NCBI GenBank assembly: GCA_035048815.1
Contig: JAUCBN010000049.1
Span: forward strand, 1,681,501-1,745,500
Length of the DNA: 64,000 nucleotides
Reading direction: 5' to 3'
Source of the DNA: Abelmoschus esculentus
Taxonomy: Eukaryota > Streptophyta > Magnoliopsida > Malvales > Malvaceae
Below, in pieces: positions 24,167 to 35,392 of this stretch. The notes beneath the pieces were generated by a model. It saw only the letters and a program-made list of their open reading frames with translations, was not told where the DNA came from and ran no database searches. The position numbers were made by a program, and so were the translations under genes. Position 1 is the stretch's first letter, and the number at the start of each line of letters is the position of its first letter.

Positions 24167-25531
24167 AAAAAGGTAACAAAGTAGGTGACTTGTCTCATTC
24201 CATAGCCACTCATCCAAATGATAGATGAAAGCTTTTAAGATGTATATAATGTGAAACAAAAGTATGCTATTGCCTGACTGTAGGTTCCCCTGCTGAAATC
24301 TAGGTTGTAAGAATCTGTGAGCCCTTCTACCTGGTCGAACTCCGGTTTCCATCCCAGCACATGCTTTACCTTCTCAACTGATGCAAAGAAATACTGCAAT
24401 ATATGGAAATATGAACAAAGTGATTATGATATCATATTAATACAGGTTAGTTTATTTAGATTACTGTAATGTCTCTCAGTTTCTTTAAATGATTTGTCTA
24501 AAGTTTGTGTGTGAAATTTGTGTTGGGAGTTACCTGATTCCTGAATAGGAATGCCTTCTTTTCACCGAAGTCCAACTCCTTCGGGTTGTAGTGAACGATC
24601 TCGGGTTCAGGAAATCCACCAGCCTGGATGAAGAAAAAGAACTTCAGTAATGAATTAAGTATTCATGTGACTTCAGTCTCTTATCTTCTCAATGGCCAAA
24701 GGTTTGAATTACCTTGGCGGGCGCTTTTGCTAATCCGTCGAAAATGACGTACTTTTCTCCGGAAATGTTGAACACCTGCTTGCTGGCTTTTCCGTTACCA
24801 AGAACCTGGTTGAAAGCCGTTGCCAAGTCCTGGAGTTTCACCAATATTACAAGGCGTAAATATCATATGAATTTGTATTTGCAGCCTAAATGGCAGATAC
24901 CAGCATGTGTAGCAGTGTTGTGGTTCCATTAACCTTGACATGACCGAGTTTGGTTATTTGCACTCTGGAGTTGGGAATCGGAATAGGGCGACCGGCTTTC
25001 AAGCGGCGGAAAAACCATTCTTCGACCGGATTATAATTCAAAGGTCCGTAAATGTAGACCGGCCTCAAAGATGTCAATGAAACATGAATGAAATTGTTTT
25101 ACTACCTCACAATGTGGTAAAATATCAGATTTCAGGTAAACACCAGCTGAGGAGCAGTATATGAACCTGAGAAGTACCATTGAATTAGAAAACTTTGAAA
25201 ATATCAGATACTTAAGGTAGCAAAACAAGATGCAGTCATGAAGAGTATGGTATCGACAACGTTTCGACATATAAACCGATACTTTGAGTCGCTAGCTAGC
25301 TGCAACAACACAATGGTTTTAAAGCTTACTGTTCTAGATTTGGGAGTGCATCCAGTATGGCTTCAACTTCGACCGCCTCTCGTCCTCAAAGTCATAGCAA
25401 TTGTGATGTATTGATAAACAGATCTTCCTAGTGGGAAAGTAAAATGCAGAACAAGCACGAGACGAGAACCGTTTATGTCATACACCACATCGTAGCCTTC
25501 AGCAGAAAGACTGGATTTCATAAACTCAAAG

Positions 25532-27535
25532 TGTAACACCCAATTTTTTTTTTCTCCTATTTTTTTTGTTTTCCAAATCCTTAATTTGAAAAGCCTAGAA
25601 ATTAGGGATTTTTCTGTGGCAATTTCATAATTTCTGGAAGTTTGGGGGGTCATGTTGTGAGTTTTGAAACTTCAGGCTCTTACCTTGTATTTTTACCTTT
25701 TTATCTTTGGTAAGGTTTTTCTTCCCCTTTTTCCGTTTTCAAATTAATTTTGAGATTTTAGTTTCTAAATTGAAACCGAGTATTTATCTCGGTCAATCTC
25801 TCAGAAACCAAGTTCTTTCGTTCGAATCATTCTTTCTCTGTGGTCTCTTTTCCATCCGGTTCTTTTGTGAGTTTGGTAAGCTTCTTTTTATTCTTTTATT
25901 TTTTTGTTTTGTTTTGTTTTGGTTGGTTTTGATTCGGTTTTCGGTTTAGAAAGGTTGTATTTTGAGTTTGGTTTAATATCGAATCGAAGGGTGTGTGTAT
26001 CGAACCATTTTTGGGGGGTTTTGTTTGATTTTGTCGTGTTTAGCATTGGGAAAATTTTGGAAATTTTCCAGATTTTCCCGGAAAATCTAGAAAACCCAGA
26101 TTTTCTCGGGAAAATCTTGAAATTCCAGATTTTCCTGGAAAATCCAGAATCGACCGGTCTGAACCGCCCGAACCGGACCTGACCCGACCCGACCCATGAC
26201 CCGACCCGGCTGACGTCACTGCTGACGTCATCTACTGACGTCAGCATTGACCTGGTGACGTCATCTGCTTACGTCAACGTTGACCGTGCTGACGTCATCG
26301 TTGACTTTTTTCGACCCGGTCTTAATTTATGTTTTTCGACGTCCTGAGTTCAATGGCATAGTCCGTTTTTCGAAATTCGAACCCGAAGTGTCGTTTTTAG
26401 GGCTTTTATGTTCGAATACCTTATCTGGAAGTTATCTTTAGTGGTTTCTGAAATTGTTTCTGTTGGCTTAAGGTGACGTGGATTCCGACCCCGAGCACCT
26501 ACCTCCTCCTCCTCCTGGACGACCACCCGTTCATCAGCATTCGGGACCTGCACGTGAGTATCGGTTTATTTTTGTTTAGTGTATTCTTCGGTTTAGTGGT
26601 ATAGTAGGGTGTCTAATGTTAATTGTTTCTCGTAGGTTCTACTCCTGCTCATTCCAGTGGTAGAGCCGAGTCCAGTAAACGTCAGTATCGACGTTGAGTC
26701 TTCTGTTACAAGTGTGTTCTCTTCTGTTAATTCTGTTACTTCCGTTATTCCATGTGTGTAAATTTCTGTTAATTCCACATGATCATGCATCATCCTGACA
26801 TTATATTTCTGATTCTGATTTTGTCATGTATGCCTTCTGTTAGATTATTAGGCATGCATTCTGATTTTATAATTGCTCTTAGCATTGCATCTGGTAGAAT
26901 ATTTCTGTACGGAGGAAGTTAGTGATTGATTCACTTCTGTTCAGTGGTCCTGTATTATACCACTTCTGTTCAGTGGCTTCACCTGCGGGTCGAGTTCCAC
27001 TTCTGTTGGTGTGATGGAGTTAGAGTGGTTGAGGGGGGAACCTACTCTTCTGATGGTGTTCGGAGTTGGGGTGCATATCATGCATACTTCATAACATCTG
27101 CATACACTGTTCTGTAATCCTGTTATCTGTACACTAGAGACACACTAGGCTCCCTAGCTTACACTCTTTCAGTTTCCTGTTTAAGATCTCAGTCCTAGGC
27201 ATCGTTCGGTACTTGGAGGATCCTGATTCAGTTATTTAATATCGTATGTTTTACAGTTTTATTTACAGATTATAAACTTTTATTGAATAATATTTTTGTA
27301 ATAAGGACTTTGAACGTTTACTTGGAATTTTCTGAATTATTAATATTTATTATTTATGGGTTGAACCTTATGTTTTGTTTTACGATTAACTTTTCAGTAT
27401 TTAAAATTATTAAATAATTAATAATTTTTACGAATATTAATTTAATTCATAAAAACCTTATCTTGCGAATCAAGTTACAATATTATAAACCCTAACTTGT
27501 AATCTAAGAAATTAGGTTAAATTTTAGGGGTTACA
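25532..27535. mobile_element. Solo LTR, 2004 bp, with 5-bp target duplication CAAAG
   Basis: Starts TGTAACACCC and ends GGGGTTACA (TG...CA ends with a short inverted terminus). It is flanked by CAAAG at 25527-25531 and 27536-27540. Removing it and one CAAAG restores the CSP41b reading frame (KADRQYFEFMKSS). No gag/pol, primer-binding site or second LTR is present, so this is a recombined solo LTR. Length and termini fit plant Ty3/Gypsy LTRs (family-level inference). The inside includes repeated GAAAATC/GATTTTC words near 26045-26150 and a GACCCGACCC-rich patch before a TGACGTCA cluster. Transcriptional orientation is not certain. Confidence 0.93.
26211..26297. promoter_or_regulatory. Cluster of TGACGTCA palindromes inside the solo LTR
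   Basis: Exact TGACGTCA occurs at 26211-26218, 26223-26230, 26236-26243, 26256-26263 and 26290-26297, with a TTACGTCA variant at 26269-26276. TGACGTCA is the classical core bound by plant TGA-type bZIP factors. Function here is inferred only. Confidence 0.7.
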
Positions 27536-28092
27536 CAAAGTACTGTCTATCTGCTTTCAGATGCAAGATCTAGCAAACCAGTCTCAAATCGTCAGCTTAG
27601 AACCACAATTACTAAACCTTTCAAGGCACATAATACCTTGGACTTAAAATCAAAGTAGTCACTGTCTGATTCACCAGGAAACTGTTGGGTAACCAGTGCT
27701 TTACCTCTGTTAAACAAAGTGACATGCCGAAGAAAGGATTACGAGCTCTCATTCAGTTCGAATATACAAATTTTACATCAATCAAGCCACACAACAGATG
27801 CAAACCAGTTACCTGGTGACCCTCTTTTACTAGGAGTCTAGACAAAAACACACCAATGAAGCGAGTGTCTCCCAATTATAAGGATTTCCTTGGTGCTGGA
27901 TGCTGCAACATGCAATGCACCTTTTGGCAGACACACCTTTCTTTTGTATTGCAACCAAAGGAACCATTTTCACTAGAGAAAATCTATATGTATTGGTTGG
28001 GAGGGCTGTTATTATCACTCCAAAAAGAAGCCTATATAAAATAAAAACATGTTTTATTTCTAGTAAAGAAATATACATAGAGAAAATAAAAA

Positions 28093-28456
28093 GGTAAACT
28101 ACATAAATGATTCCTTGATTATACCTTAATTATCTTTTACATCCTTTGACTATCAAATGTTACAAATTGGTTCATTGATTAACTTTTTTATACAAACTAG
28201 TCATGTGCTATTAAAAATTTGACGAGAAACTGATGTGAATGTTAACATGTTGACTTGGATTATAGAGATTGGGGATGTCACATGGTTATTCAAGCCAGCA
28301 TGTTAATGTTCACATCAGTTTCCCGTCAAATTTTTAACGGTACAGGATCACTTTGTATCAAAAAAGTTAGTCAATGGACCAATTTGTAACATTTGATAGT
28401 CAAGGGATGTAAAAGATAATTCAGGTATAGTCAAGGGACCATTTATGTAGTTTACC
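28093..28456. mobile_element. Palindromic MITE with GGTAAACTACATAAATG termini
   Basis: About 364 bases that fold almost end to end: GGTAAACTACATAAATGATTCC at the left and its near-inverse CCATTTATGTAGTTTACC at the right, with matching inner parts (ATGTTACAAATTGGTTCATTGA against TCAATGGACCAATTTGTAACAT). Only a short centre near 28255-28295 is asymmetric. Target duplication is not certain. A second copy in the opposite orientation lies near 35160-35390. Confidence 0.8.
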
Positions 28457-28496
28457 CCAAATGAAATATATAGAGAAAAAATTAATAAAATAAATA

Positions 28497-28660
28497 TTTT
28501 TTTTGAATCAACTACGGTGGTTACAAGTACTATATGTTTTAGAATATACTATCAATCATTGGATATTGACCCTTACTATACTACAAATATTGATGCTTGA
28601 ACCCATGAAATTTAAAAATAACAACCGTTTCCTTAATCATTCGACAAGATGATTCGTGCG
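28497..28660 (-). mobile_element. SINE-like repeat, copy 1 (antisense)
   Basis: Begins with a T-run then GAATCAACTACGGTGGTTACA, matching copies at 40641-40795 and, inverted, 43409-43577. Read on the minus strand it has a B-box-like GGGTTCAAGCATC and ends in an A-run, as tRNA-derived SINEs do. Confidence 0.6.
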
Positions 28661-29069
28661 TATATTTAAGCGGTAAACAATAAAAATGAAAAGAAATGGT
28701 ATGTTATTTTGTAGTATTCAATAAAATTAATGATTATTTTGTAATTTTAAAATTTGTGTGGCAAAAATTATCATATCCATTTAGTTCAGTGACCCATTTG
28801 TGTACTTTAACCTAAATTAAAAGACCCGTGTGAGAAGGGTTAATCCGAATAATTCCTGAATGTTAAGGGCCTTATCTCGTAAATATCCCTAATTTCAGTT
28901 GGATCTATAAACAAAATAAAATCGAAACAGAGTCGAGAAAAGTTTCCCCTGCGAAGAAAACATCTCTCGAGTCTTTGGGAGAGGAAAAGAAAGTTGATTT
29001 CTTTTACCAAATCCCAGTAAATTCGCCAAAAGATTCGAAAAACCCATCAAATTCTTGCATATTCCCATA

Positions 29070-31076
29070 ATGGACTTCGCTCAGGTGAGTTGATCCTATC
29101 TCTCTTTTGATCCTTTCATTTTCCTTTTTGCTAGTTCATCAAATTTCCTTGATTTTGTAACTCCGAGTTCTATGTACGATGCTATGGTTTGATTGGTTAA
29201 CTGTTAGATCTGAGTCTTTTTAGAGATTTGAAAGGTTCCCTTTTGTTTAATTGATGATAAAATAGATGAAAACTTACAATTTGTTAACAAATGTTGGTAA
29301 GCAACTCTAGGTTGTTTAAAGTAGATCCCAAGATCCAATTTTTCATTGCAAAGATTTCAGATTTTATGTTGCCTTAGTGTTTTATTTGAAGAAAAATTAT
29401 AAAATAGAGTTCCCATTGCTTAATTATAATCCATCTGTTTATTTGATGATTAGTGTGTTGTTTTGATTCTTTATAATGAATGTAAATTTAACCTTTTTTG
29501 TGTCAGCCTCCTGTTGAAAATTATGCCAACCCCAAGACATGTTTCTTTCATGTTATCTTCAAGGTCAGTTGTTTTCCTGGATCTAGTTTTCTTGATCTGG
29601 TGAATCCGATTCGTGCGCCGTTCCCTGCATTGATGTTTAGCTTCTTGTTTACTGCAGGCTTCGGCATTGGCCTTTTACATCCTTTCTGCTTTGTTTTTCA
29701 ACAGCTTTGTGATCATATTTGTGGTGACTGTTCTACTTTCTGCTCTTGATTTTTGGGTGGTTAAGAATGTTAGTGGGCGTATATTGGTTGGTTTGAGGTG
29801 GTGGAATGAAATTAACGATCTCGGTGAGAGTGTATGGAGATTTGAATGTCTTGACCAAGAAGTGAGCGCCTTGCTTAATCGAACCGTACATTTGTTTTTT
29901 TAGATTTAACATTATCAAATCTCTCAATTGTATACATTGATGTCTATTTTAGTCGTTGGCCCGAATGAACAAGAAAGATTCATGGCTATTTTGGTGGACC
30001 CTTTACCTTTCGGTAAGTTTATCCTATGGCTTACTATGTAGAGACAGGTATAGTTGACTTGTGTCCCGATCAAATTCATTAATTCACTCTTTAATTCTTC
30101 AGGCTGTGGCCTGGATCGTGCTCGGAATATTCTCTCTCATAAGGTTTCAGGCTGATTACCTCCTCGTTGTCGGAGTTTGTTTGACTCTCAACATTGCAAA
30201 TATCGTGGGCTTCACCAAATGTCGAAAAGGTAGGTTTATTTACTATAATTACAGTGTGTGCCGCTTGGTTGAATGCGACGACACCATGCAACTATTAGCC
30301 TTACTCTTGCTATTCATTCAAGAATTGTTTTATGCAAAATCATTATGGTATGGCATCGTATTGATACAAGGAAATGGCGTGCTGATTATTAACTTGATTA
30401 GGACTTGCTCTAGAATAATTTAACATTCCAAGACAATTTTAAGTTCCGACAAGGTTTTCTGACTCTAAATCTATTATATTTGATCGAAGATAGGTTTGTG
30501 ATTGGTGCAAGTTAGTTTTTCCGAGAAGTTCATTACTAGCCTGTATCTTTTGGATGTTTAGATGTCTTGTATTGTCTTCTACTTTAGAGATATTGCGACG
30601 AATATTCTGAGACCATGATGTTTAAAAGAGAAGCACAACATATGCCGCCTTTTATCGGTCATTTGTCTGCATGATTATTGTTATTGGTTTGCATAAGGAA
30701 ATCAGCCATCAGGGTAGTTATTCCACTTCTGGACGTGTTCTCGGTCTGTAGCATGTTATAGTTTTGAATTCGATTTGTTTCTCCCCTATTGTATTTAGTT
30801 TGAGAGATTATTACCGATGAACCTCAGTTATTACGATCATAAGTGCTAAGATTCGAGTGCATGTCCTATCTGAAGCATGCACCATGTGATGCAACAGAAT
30901 ATTCGATGTTTTTACTTCCCGTTTTTTAGCTGTTTGTTTCGGCTCGTATGTTACCGATAACGATATTATTTGGTTCCTTGCTTTCAGATGCCAAGAAGCA
31001 GATCCAACAGTTTGCCACTCAGACCATTGCATCAAGATTTTCTTCCACCATACAATCAGCATTCAGCGTTGTCTGA
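29070..31076 (+). CDS. ECH: ECHIDNA, TVP23-like trans-Golgi membrane protein
   Basis: Complete protein of 183 residues, close to the family's about 186. Six exons: 29070-29084, 29507-29563, 29658-29861, 29953-30012, 30103-30229, 30988-31076. The start MDFAQPPVENYANPKTC is the conserved N-terminus. Membrane spans: two closely spaced near residues 25-60 (LAFYILSALFFNSFVIIFVV), then two near 95-140 (WLFWWTLYLSAVAWIVLGIF and YLLVVGVCLTLNIANIVGF). The conserved ILVGLRWWNE and DSWLFWW motifs are intact, and it ends with a cytosolic tail DAKKQIQQFATQTIASRF. In Arabidopsis ECH acts with YIP4 proteins at the trans-Golgi network in secretion of wall polysaccharides and auxin carriers (family knowledge). 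Introns are GT-AG; the last is the longest, about 760 bases. Confidence 0.96.
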
Positions 31077-32441
31077 AACATTCGATATTAGTATACGGGA
31101 ACGAAACACGGAAGAAAATGTAGTGAAATTTAACAAGCATGGCATGTAGAAAACATGTATTGAATTTTGCCATTTTTGGTTGGTTTTCTTTGTTGTGATG
31201 CATCTAATGCTTTGTATAATGAATCAGACATTAAAAGTTTGTGATAAGGACATGTTCTTTCTCTTGCAAGGAACAATGATGACCTAAAAAATACAATCTT
31301 CCCTGAGATAAAACATTTCCCATATGACAATTGTTTAGGATTAATTACATCTTATATCATCAAAGTATGACTTAAATTCTAATTTGGTCCTCAAAACATT
31401 TCAATTGAATCCTTAAAGTATCATTCCAATTAGAGTGGTAAAAATGACCAATTTATAGGTCAAATGTGTAACGTTTTACCAATATAAGTGTCAAATAGGT
31501 TAAAAACAGATATCATATTTGTAAAAAGTGGCAAATTAATGTACCAAATGGTATATTAAGCCTATCTGAAAACTTTTCAAAGCCTAATAAAAAAAATATT
31601 TTAGGTATAAAGATAATTTTAACCCTTAACGTTTATAATTTTTATCATTTTGGCTCTATTTTTTTTGGGATAAATTTAACTCTTAACCTATGTCTTTTTG
31701 ACAAATAACTTATTTTTTAACTGACATAATGATTAGACCGTTAAAAATTTAACGGTATTGATATGTCATATATATGTGATAATATATTTTAAATAACATG
31801 ACATCTAGCCTCATTCTACATATATATATATATATATATATAACATGTCATTATCGTTAAAATTTTTACGATAATGACAAATATATACATGTAAAATATA
31901 ATTTTATCCTAACATAAAATATAAAACAATTAAAATTTAAATAAAATATTAAAAATTAATTAAATCTAAAATAAAAGACTATTAAACATTCTCAAATCTT
32001 AAATATCATTCTATATGACGTATCATTATCGTTAACTTTTTTAACTATCTAATCATTATGCTAGTTATAATATAAGATATTTGTCAAAAAAATATAGGCT
32101 AAGGGCTAAATTTATCCTAAAAAAAGAATGAGGACCAAAATGATAAAAATCATAAACGTTAAGAGTTAAAATTATCTTTATGTCAATATTTTATTACGAC
32201 AAACTTGATTTATGGTTTATTTGTTTTTTAATAGATTTTTATATTTTTATAAATATTTGTATTTTTTACATCTTAAAATTTTATTTATTATTATTATTTG
32301 CATTTGTTATTGAGATGGACTAATTTGCATATTTTCGAAATTTATAGAACCCAAATGATATTTATACCCCTTTATTATTCAGTTTATTTGGTTTATTATA
32401 TCCTTTCAAACTTTAGCTTCATTTCTTTATCGTCACTATAA
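31077..32441. other. Spacer with a MITE upstream of the PPR gene
   Basis: Contains ECHIDNA 3' flank, then AT-rich DNA with the 581-bp element listed separately. No coding gene seen. Confidence 0.5.
31604..32184. mobile_element. Mutator-like MITE, 581 bp, with perfect 9-bp target duplication
   Basis: The arms, roughly 100 bp each, are inverted repeats: GGTATAAAGATAATTTTAAC at the left and GTTAAAATTATCTTTATGTC at the right. Both ends are flanked by AATATTTTA (31595-31603 and 32185-32193). A perfect 9-bp duplication with long TIRs fits the Mutator superfamily. The centre holds a (TA)n tract at about 31820-31843 and inverted copies of ATTATCGTTAA. No transposase. Confidence 0.85.
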
Positions 32442-34391
32442 ATGTACGCGGCTAGAAAAATTGCCCCGCTTTACACCAAGTACTCCCTTCAATGGCTCCA
32501 AAACTACACCACCAGATCAAAGATACCCATTGCCAACCTAACGAAAGGAGAAAAGGGTTCTGCTATATTAGCCACAAATGTCATCAGATCATACTTTGAC
32601 CAGGGATTGATAGATGACGCACGTGCTCTGTTCGACGAAATGCCTGAAAGAGATGTGGTTATGTGGACGGCCATGATTGCTGGCTACACGTCGTGCAGCT
32701 ATTACGTCCGTGGTTGGACTCTGTTCTGTGAGATGGTAAATAGCGGGGAGATCCCCAATGCTTTTACTATATCTAATGTCTTGAAGGCTTGTAAATACAT
32801 GCAGTGTGTTGCACGTGGAGGTTTGGTTCATGGGATGGCCAAGAAGCTTGGGTTAGAGGGTTCTTTATACGTTGAAAATGCGCTTATGGACGTGTATGCT
32901 ACGTGTTGCGGTAGTATGGAGGATGCGTGCTCAGTTTTTAGAGATATGAAAGAGAAGAATATGGTCACTTGGACTACTTTGATCACTGGTTACACTCATC
33001 GAGGTGATGGCTATGGTGGACTTCAAGTCTTCAGAGAAATGTTACTGGTAATTGTTCGAACTTGCTATGTTTTTATGTGTGTAGTTTCAGTTCTCAAGAT
33101 TGGATGCTTTAGCATCTAGTTTAGTAAACAAATGCTGCTCATGAAATTGTTTCTCATTTCTTTCACATTGTTTGGTGAGCAGGAGGGAGCAGAGTCGAAT
33201 CCCCATAGCTTTTCGATTGCCATTAGTGCTTGTGCTACAACAGGCTCATATAGTTTTGGTAGGCAAATACACGCAGCCATCGTTAAAAACGGGCTTGGTT
33301 CTAATCTTCCCATCATGAATTCTATGCTAGACATGTATTGCAGTTGTGGTTTTTTATCCGAAGCGAATGAATACTTCCATGAGATGCCTGAAAAAAATCT
33401 TATCACTTGGAACAGCTTAATAGCTGGTTATGGAAGACTAGATTCTAAAGAGTCCTTGAAGCTTTTCTCACAAATGGAGTCAGAGGGTTTCAGACCGAAT
33501 TGCTTCACATTTACTAGTATTGCCGCTGCCTGTGCAAATTTAGCAATTTTGAACTGTGGGGAACAGGTTCATGCAGGCATCGTTCGTAGAGGTCTTCAGG
33601 GGAACCCAGTGTTGTCTAATGCCCTAATTGACATGTATGCCAAGTGCGGAAGCATATCTAACTCACGCAAAATCTTTAGTGAAATGTCTGATAGAAATTT
33701 GGTGTCTTGGACTTCTATGATGATTGGTTATGGGGCACATGGTTACGGGAAAGAAGCAGTTAAATTGTTTGATGAGATGATCATGTCTGGAATTAGACCC
33801 GACAGGATAGTGTTTATGGCAGTTCTTACCGCTTGCAGCCACGCTGGACTTATAGATGAAGGCTTGAAGTATTTCACATCGATGAGCAGTTACAATGTCA
33901 CTCCTGATCAGGAGATTTACGGGTGTGTTGTGGATTTGCTTGGCCGCAAAGGGAGAGTTGAGGAGGCTTATCAACTAATCAAGAGCATGCCATTTAAGCC
34001 CAATGAATCGGTTTGGGGTGCACTTCTAGGTGCTTGTAAAGCACATAAGCTCACAAAAATGGGAAAACTAGTGGCATTGAAGGTATTGGACTTGAAGCCA
34101 AATAAAGTGGAGGCATATCTGGTGTTGTCAAATATCTATGCTGCCGAGGGTAAGTGGGGGGAATTCGCAAGAATGAGGAAGTTGATGAGAATAACCGGGA
34201 GTAGAAAAGAGGCAGGAAGGAGTTGGATCGAGGTAAAAAATCAGGTTTACAGTTTTGTCGTCGGTGATAAGGTTGTTTCTCACACCAAGTCGGTTCATGG
34301 GGTCATAGAATTGCTTGTTCTACATATGAAAGAAGCAGGATACATGCCTGATTTACATTGTTTGATACATGAGCTTGAAGATGGGACTTGA
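32442..34391 (+). CDS. Pentatricopeptide repeat protein, PLS-E class (At1g56570/PGN-like)
   Basis: Organelle-type PPR RNA-binding protein. Two exons, 32442-33047 and 33183-34391, joined by a 135-base GT-AG intron, giving 604 residues. PLS-type repeats run from about residue 45 to 500. Examples: LFDEMPERDVVMWTAMIAGY, NALMDVYATCCGSMEDACSV, EMPEKNLITWNSLIAGYG, NALIDMYAKCGSISNSRKIF, PDRIVFMAVLTACSHAGLIDEG. An E-type tail follows (PNESVWGALLGACKAHK, YLVLSNIYAAEGKW, GRSWIEVKNQVYSFVVGD); there is no DYW deaminase domain. The sequence strongly resembles Arabidopsis At1g56570 (PGN, mitochondrial, stress germination phenotype; from memory). The N-terminus is basic and Ser/Thr-containing, compatible with a mitochondrial transit peptide. 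Most PPR genes are intronless, so the small intron is unusual; if unspliced, the frame ends at 33119. Confidence 0.92.
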
Positions 34392-34565
34392 AAAGGAGAG
34401 AAGCTGAAGAAACTGAAGTGAAATACTGAACATGACCATATGGTGCTATCGACTAATTAAATCGATGGATATTACGCACTTAAAGCATGCTCGAACTCAC
34501 AGCCTTCAAGTTGTTTCAACAGCTTCATCAAACAACAGCTTCATCAACTGAGCTACAACTCGACC

Positions 34566-34640
34566 GAAAGCATGATATATGCCTGATTTTGAAGATGTGA
34601 CTTGAAAAGAAGAAGGTCAAGAAACTGAAGTGAATCAATT
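34566..34640 (+). repeat. Diverged duplicate of the PPR gene 3' end
   Basis: ATATGCCTGATTTTGAAGAT and the following TGACTTGAAAAG...AAGAAACTGAAGTGAA repeat the segment at about 34335-34425 that contains the PPR stop codon. The 20-base block ACATTGTTTGATACATGAGC is missing from the second copy. Confidence 0.75.
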
Positions 34641-35149
34641 AAGATATGTAAGCAGCCCTAACCTGAGTTTGACATAACTGGAACTTGAAAGGTTAGAAAA
34701 TAGAAAATATTTTTCTTTGAGAGCAGAATGGATTCCTTTTCTTTCTGTTCTGTAAAGGAGAAAGAGAAGGAAAAGAAGCAAATCTCAAATTTACTTGAAT
34801 ATTGATCCAATGTGTAATGTGCTTATGAATTTTTATTTTTGTTTAATTATACAATTAAAATTTTAATTTTGACACAATTGTATGGTTATCTTAATCTAAG
34901 ATACAAGTTAGTGATGAAGAGGATGATAGCAGGAATGAAGAAGGCAGTGCTTCTGTTCTTATTCCTCTGGTTGAACATGGCTAACAGAATTTTCATATGA
35001 AAAATTAAAATATAGTGATTAAATCTTAAATTTTGTCATACTCGAGGGACTAAAACTATGATTAAACCAAATATAAAAGTCCTGGCTCAGCAACAGCATT
35101 GCTGTCGGCAAATGAAATTTTGTCTGCCATTTCAGAGATTTTATTTAAC

Positions 35150-35392
35150 GTAGCTATCAATAAAACTGACGTAAACGTTAACATGTTTACTTGGATAACC
35201 ATATGACATCCTCGATCTTTATAATCCAAGTCAGCATGTTAACGTTTACATCAGTTTCTCGTTAGATTTTAACGGGACAAGATCACTTTGTATAAAAAAG
35301 TTAATTGATGGACCAATTTGTAACATTTGATAGTCAAGAGATGTAAAAGATAATTGAAGTATAGTCAAGAGACTATTTATATAATTTACCCT
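35150..35392. mobile_element. Partial second copy of the palindromic MITE
   Basis: Shares ACTGACGTAAACGTTAACATG, AACATTTGATAGTCAAGAGA and the closing ATTTATATAATTTACCC with the element at 28093-28456. The asymmetric centre is inverted relative to that copy, so the two are in opposite orientation. The left arm is largely missing. Confidence 0.7.

Larger units (their letters stand above)
24270..27990 (-). pseudogene. CSP41b-like chloroplast RNA-binding protein pseudogene, interrupted by a solo LTR
   Basis: Decayed copy of the chloroplast stem-loop binding protein CSP41b, a dehydrogenase-fold RNA-binding protein that supports plastid transcription and translation. On the minus strand, in order: PKGALHVAASSTKEILIIG (about 27925-27870), FLSRLLVKEGHQ to 27813, VTLFNRGKALVTQQFPGES (about 27715-27655), ILHLKADRQYFEF split at 27536/25531 by the LTR, MKSSLSAEGYDVVYDING, REAVEVEAILDALPNLEQ, FIYCSSAGVYLKSDILPHCE, TSLRPVYIYGPLNYNPVEEW to LGHVK, DLATAFNQVLGN, VFNISGEKYVIFDGLAK, AGGFPEPEIVHYNPKEL, and FFASVEKVKHVLGWKPEF to NLDFSRGTY. 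Introns are retained. Lesions: the LTR, a frameshift at the glycine-rich NAD-fold motif after LIIG, and loss of roughly 25 codons between PHCE and TSLRP. Confidence 0.92.
27991..29069. other. Spacer with a palindromic MITE, a SINE-like copy and the ECHIDNA leader
   Basis: Apart from the two repeats listed, the last about 150 bases before 29070 look like the 5' untranslated leader of the next gene (AAGTTTCCCCTGCGAAGAAAAC). No other gene seen. Confidence 0.5.
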
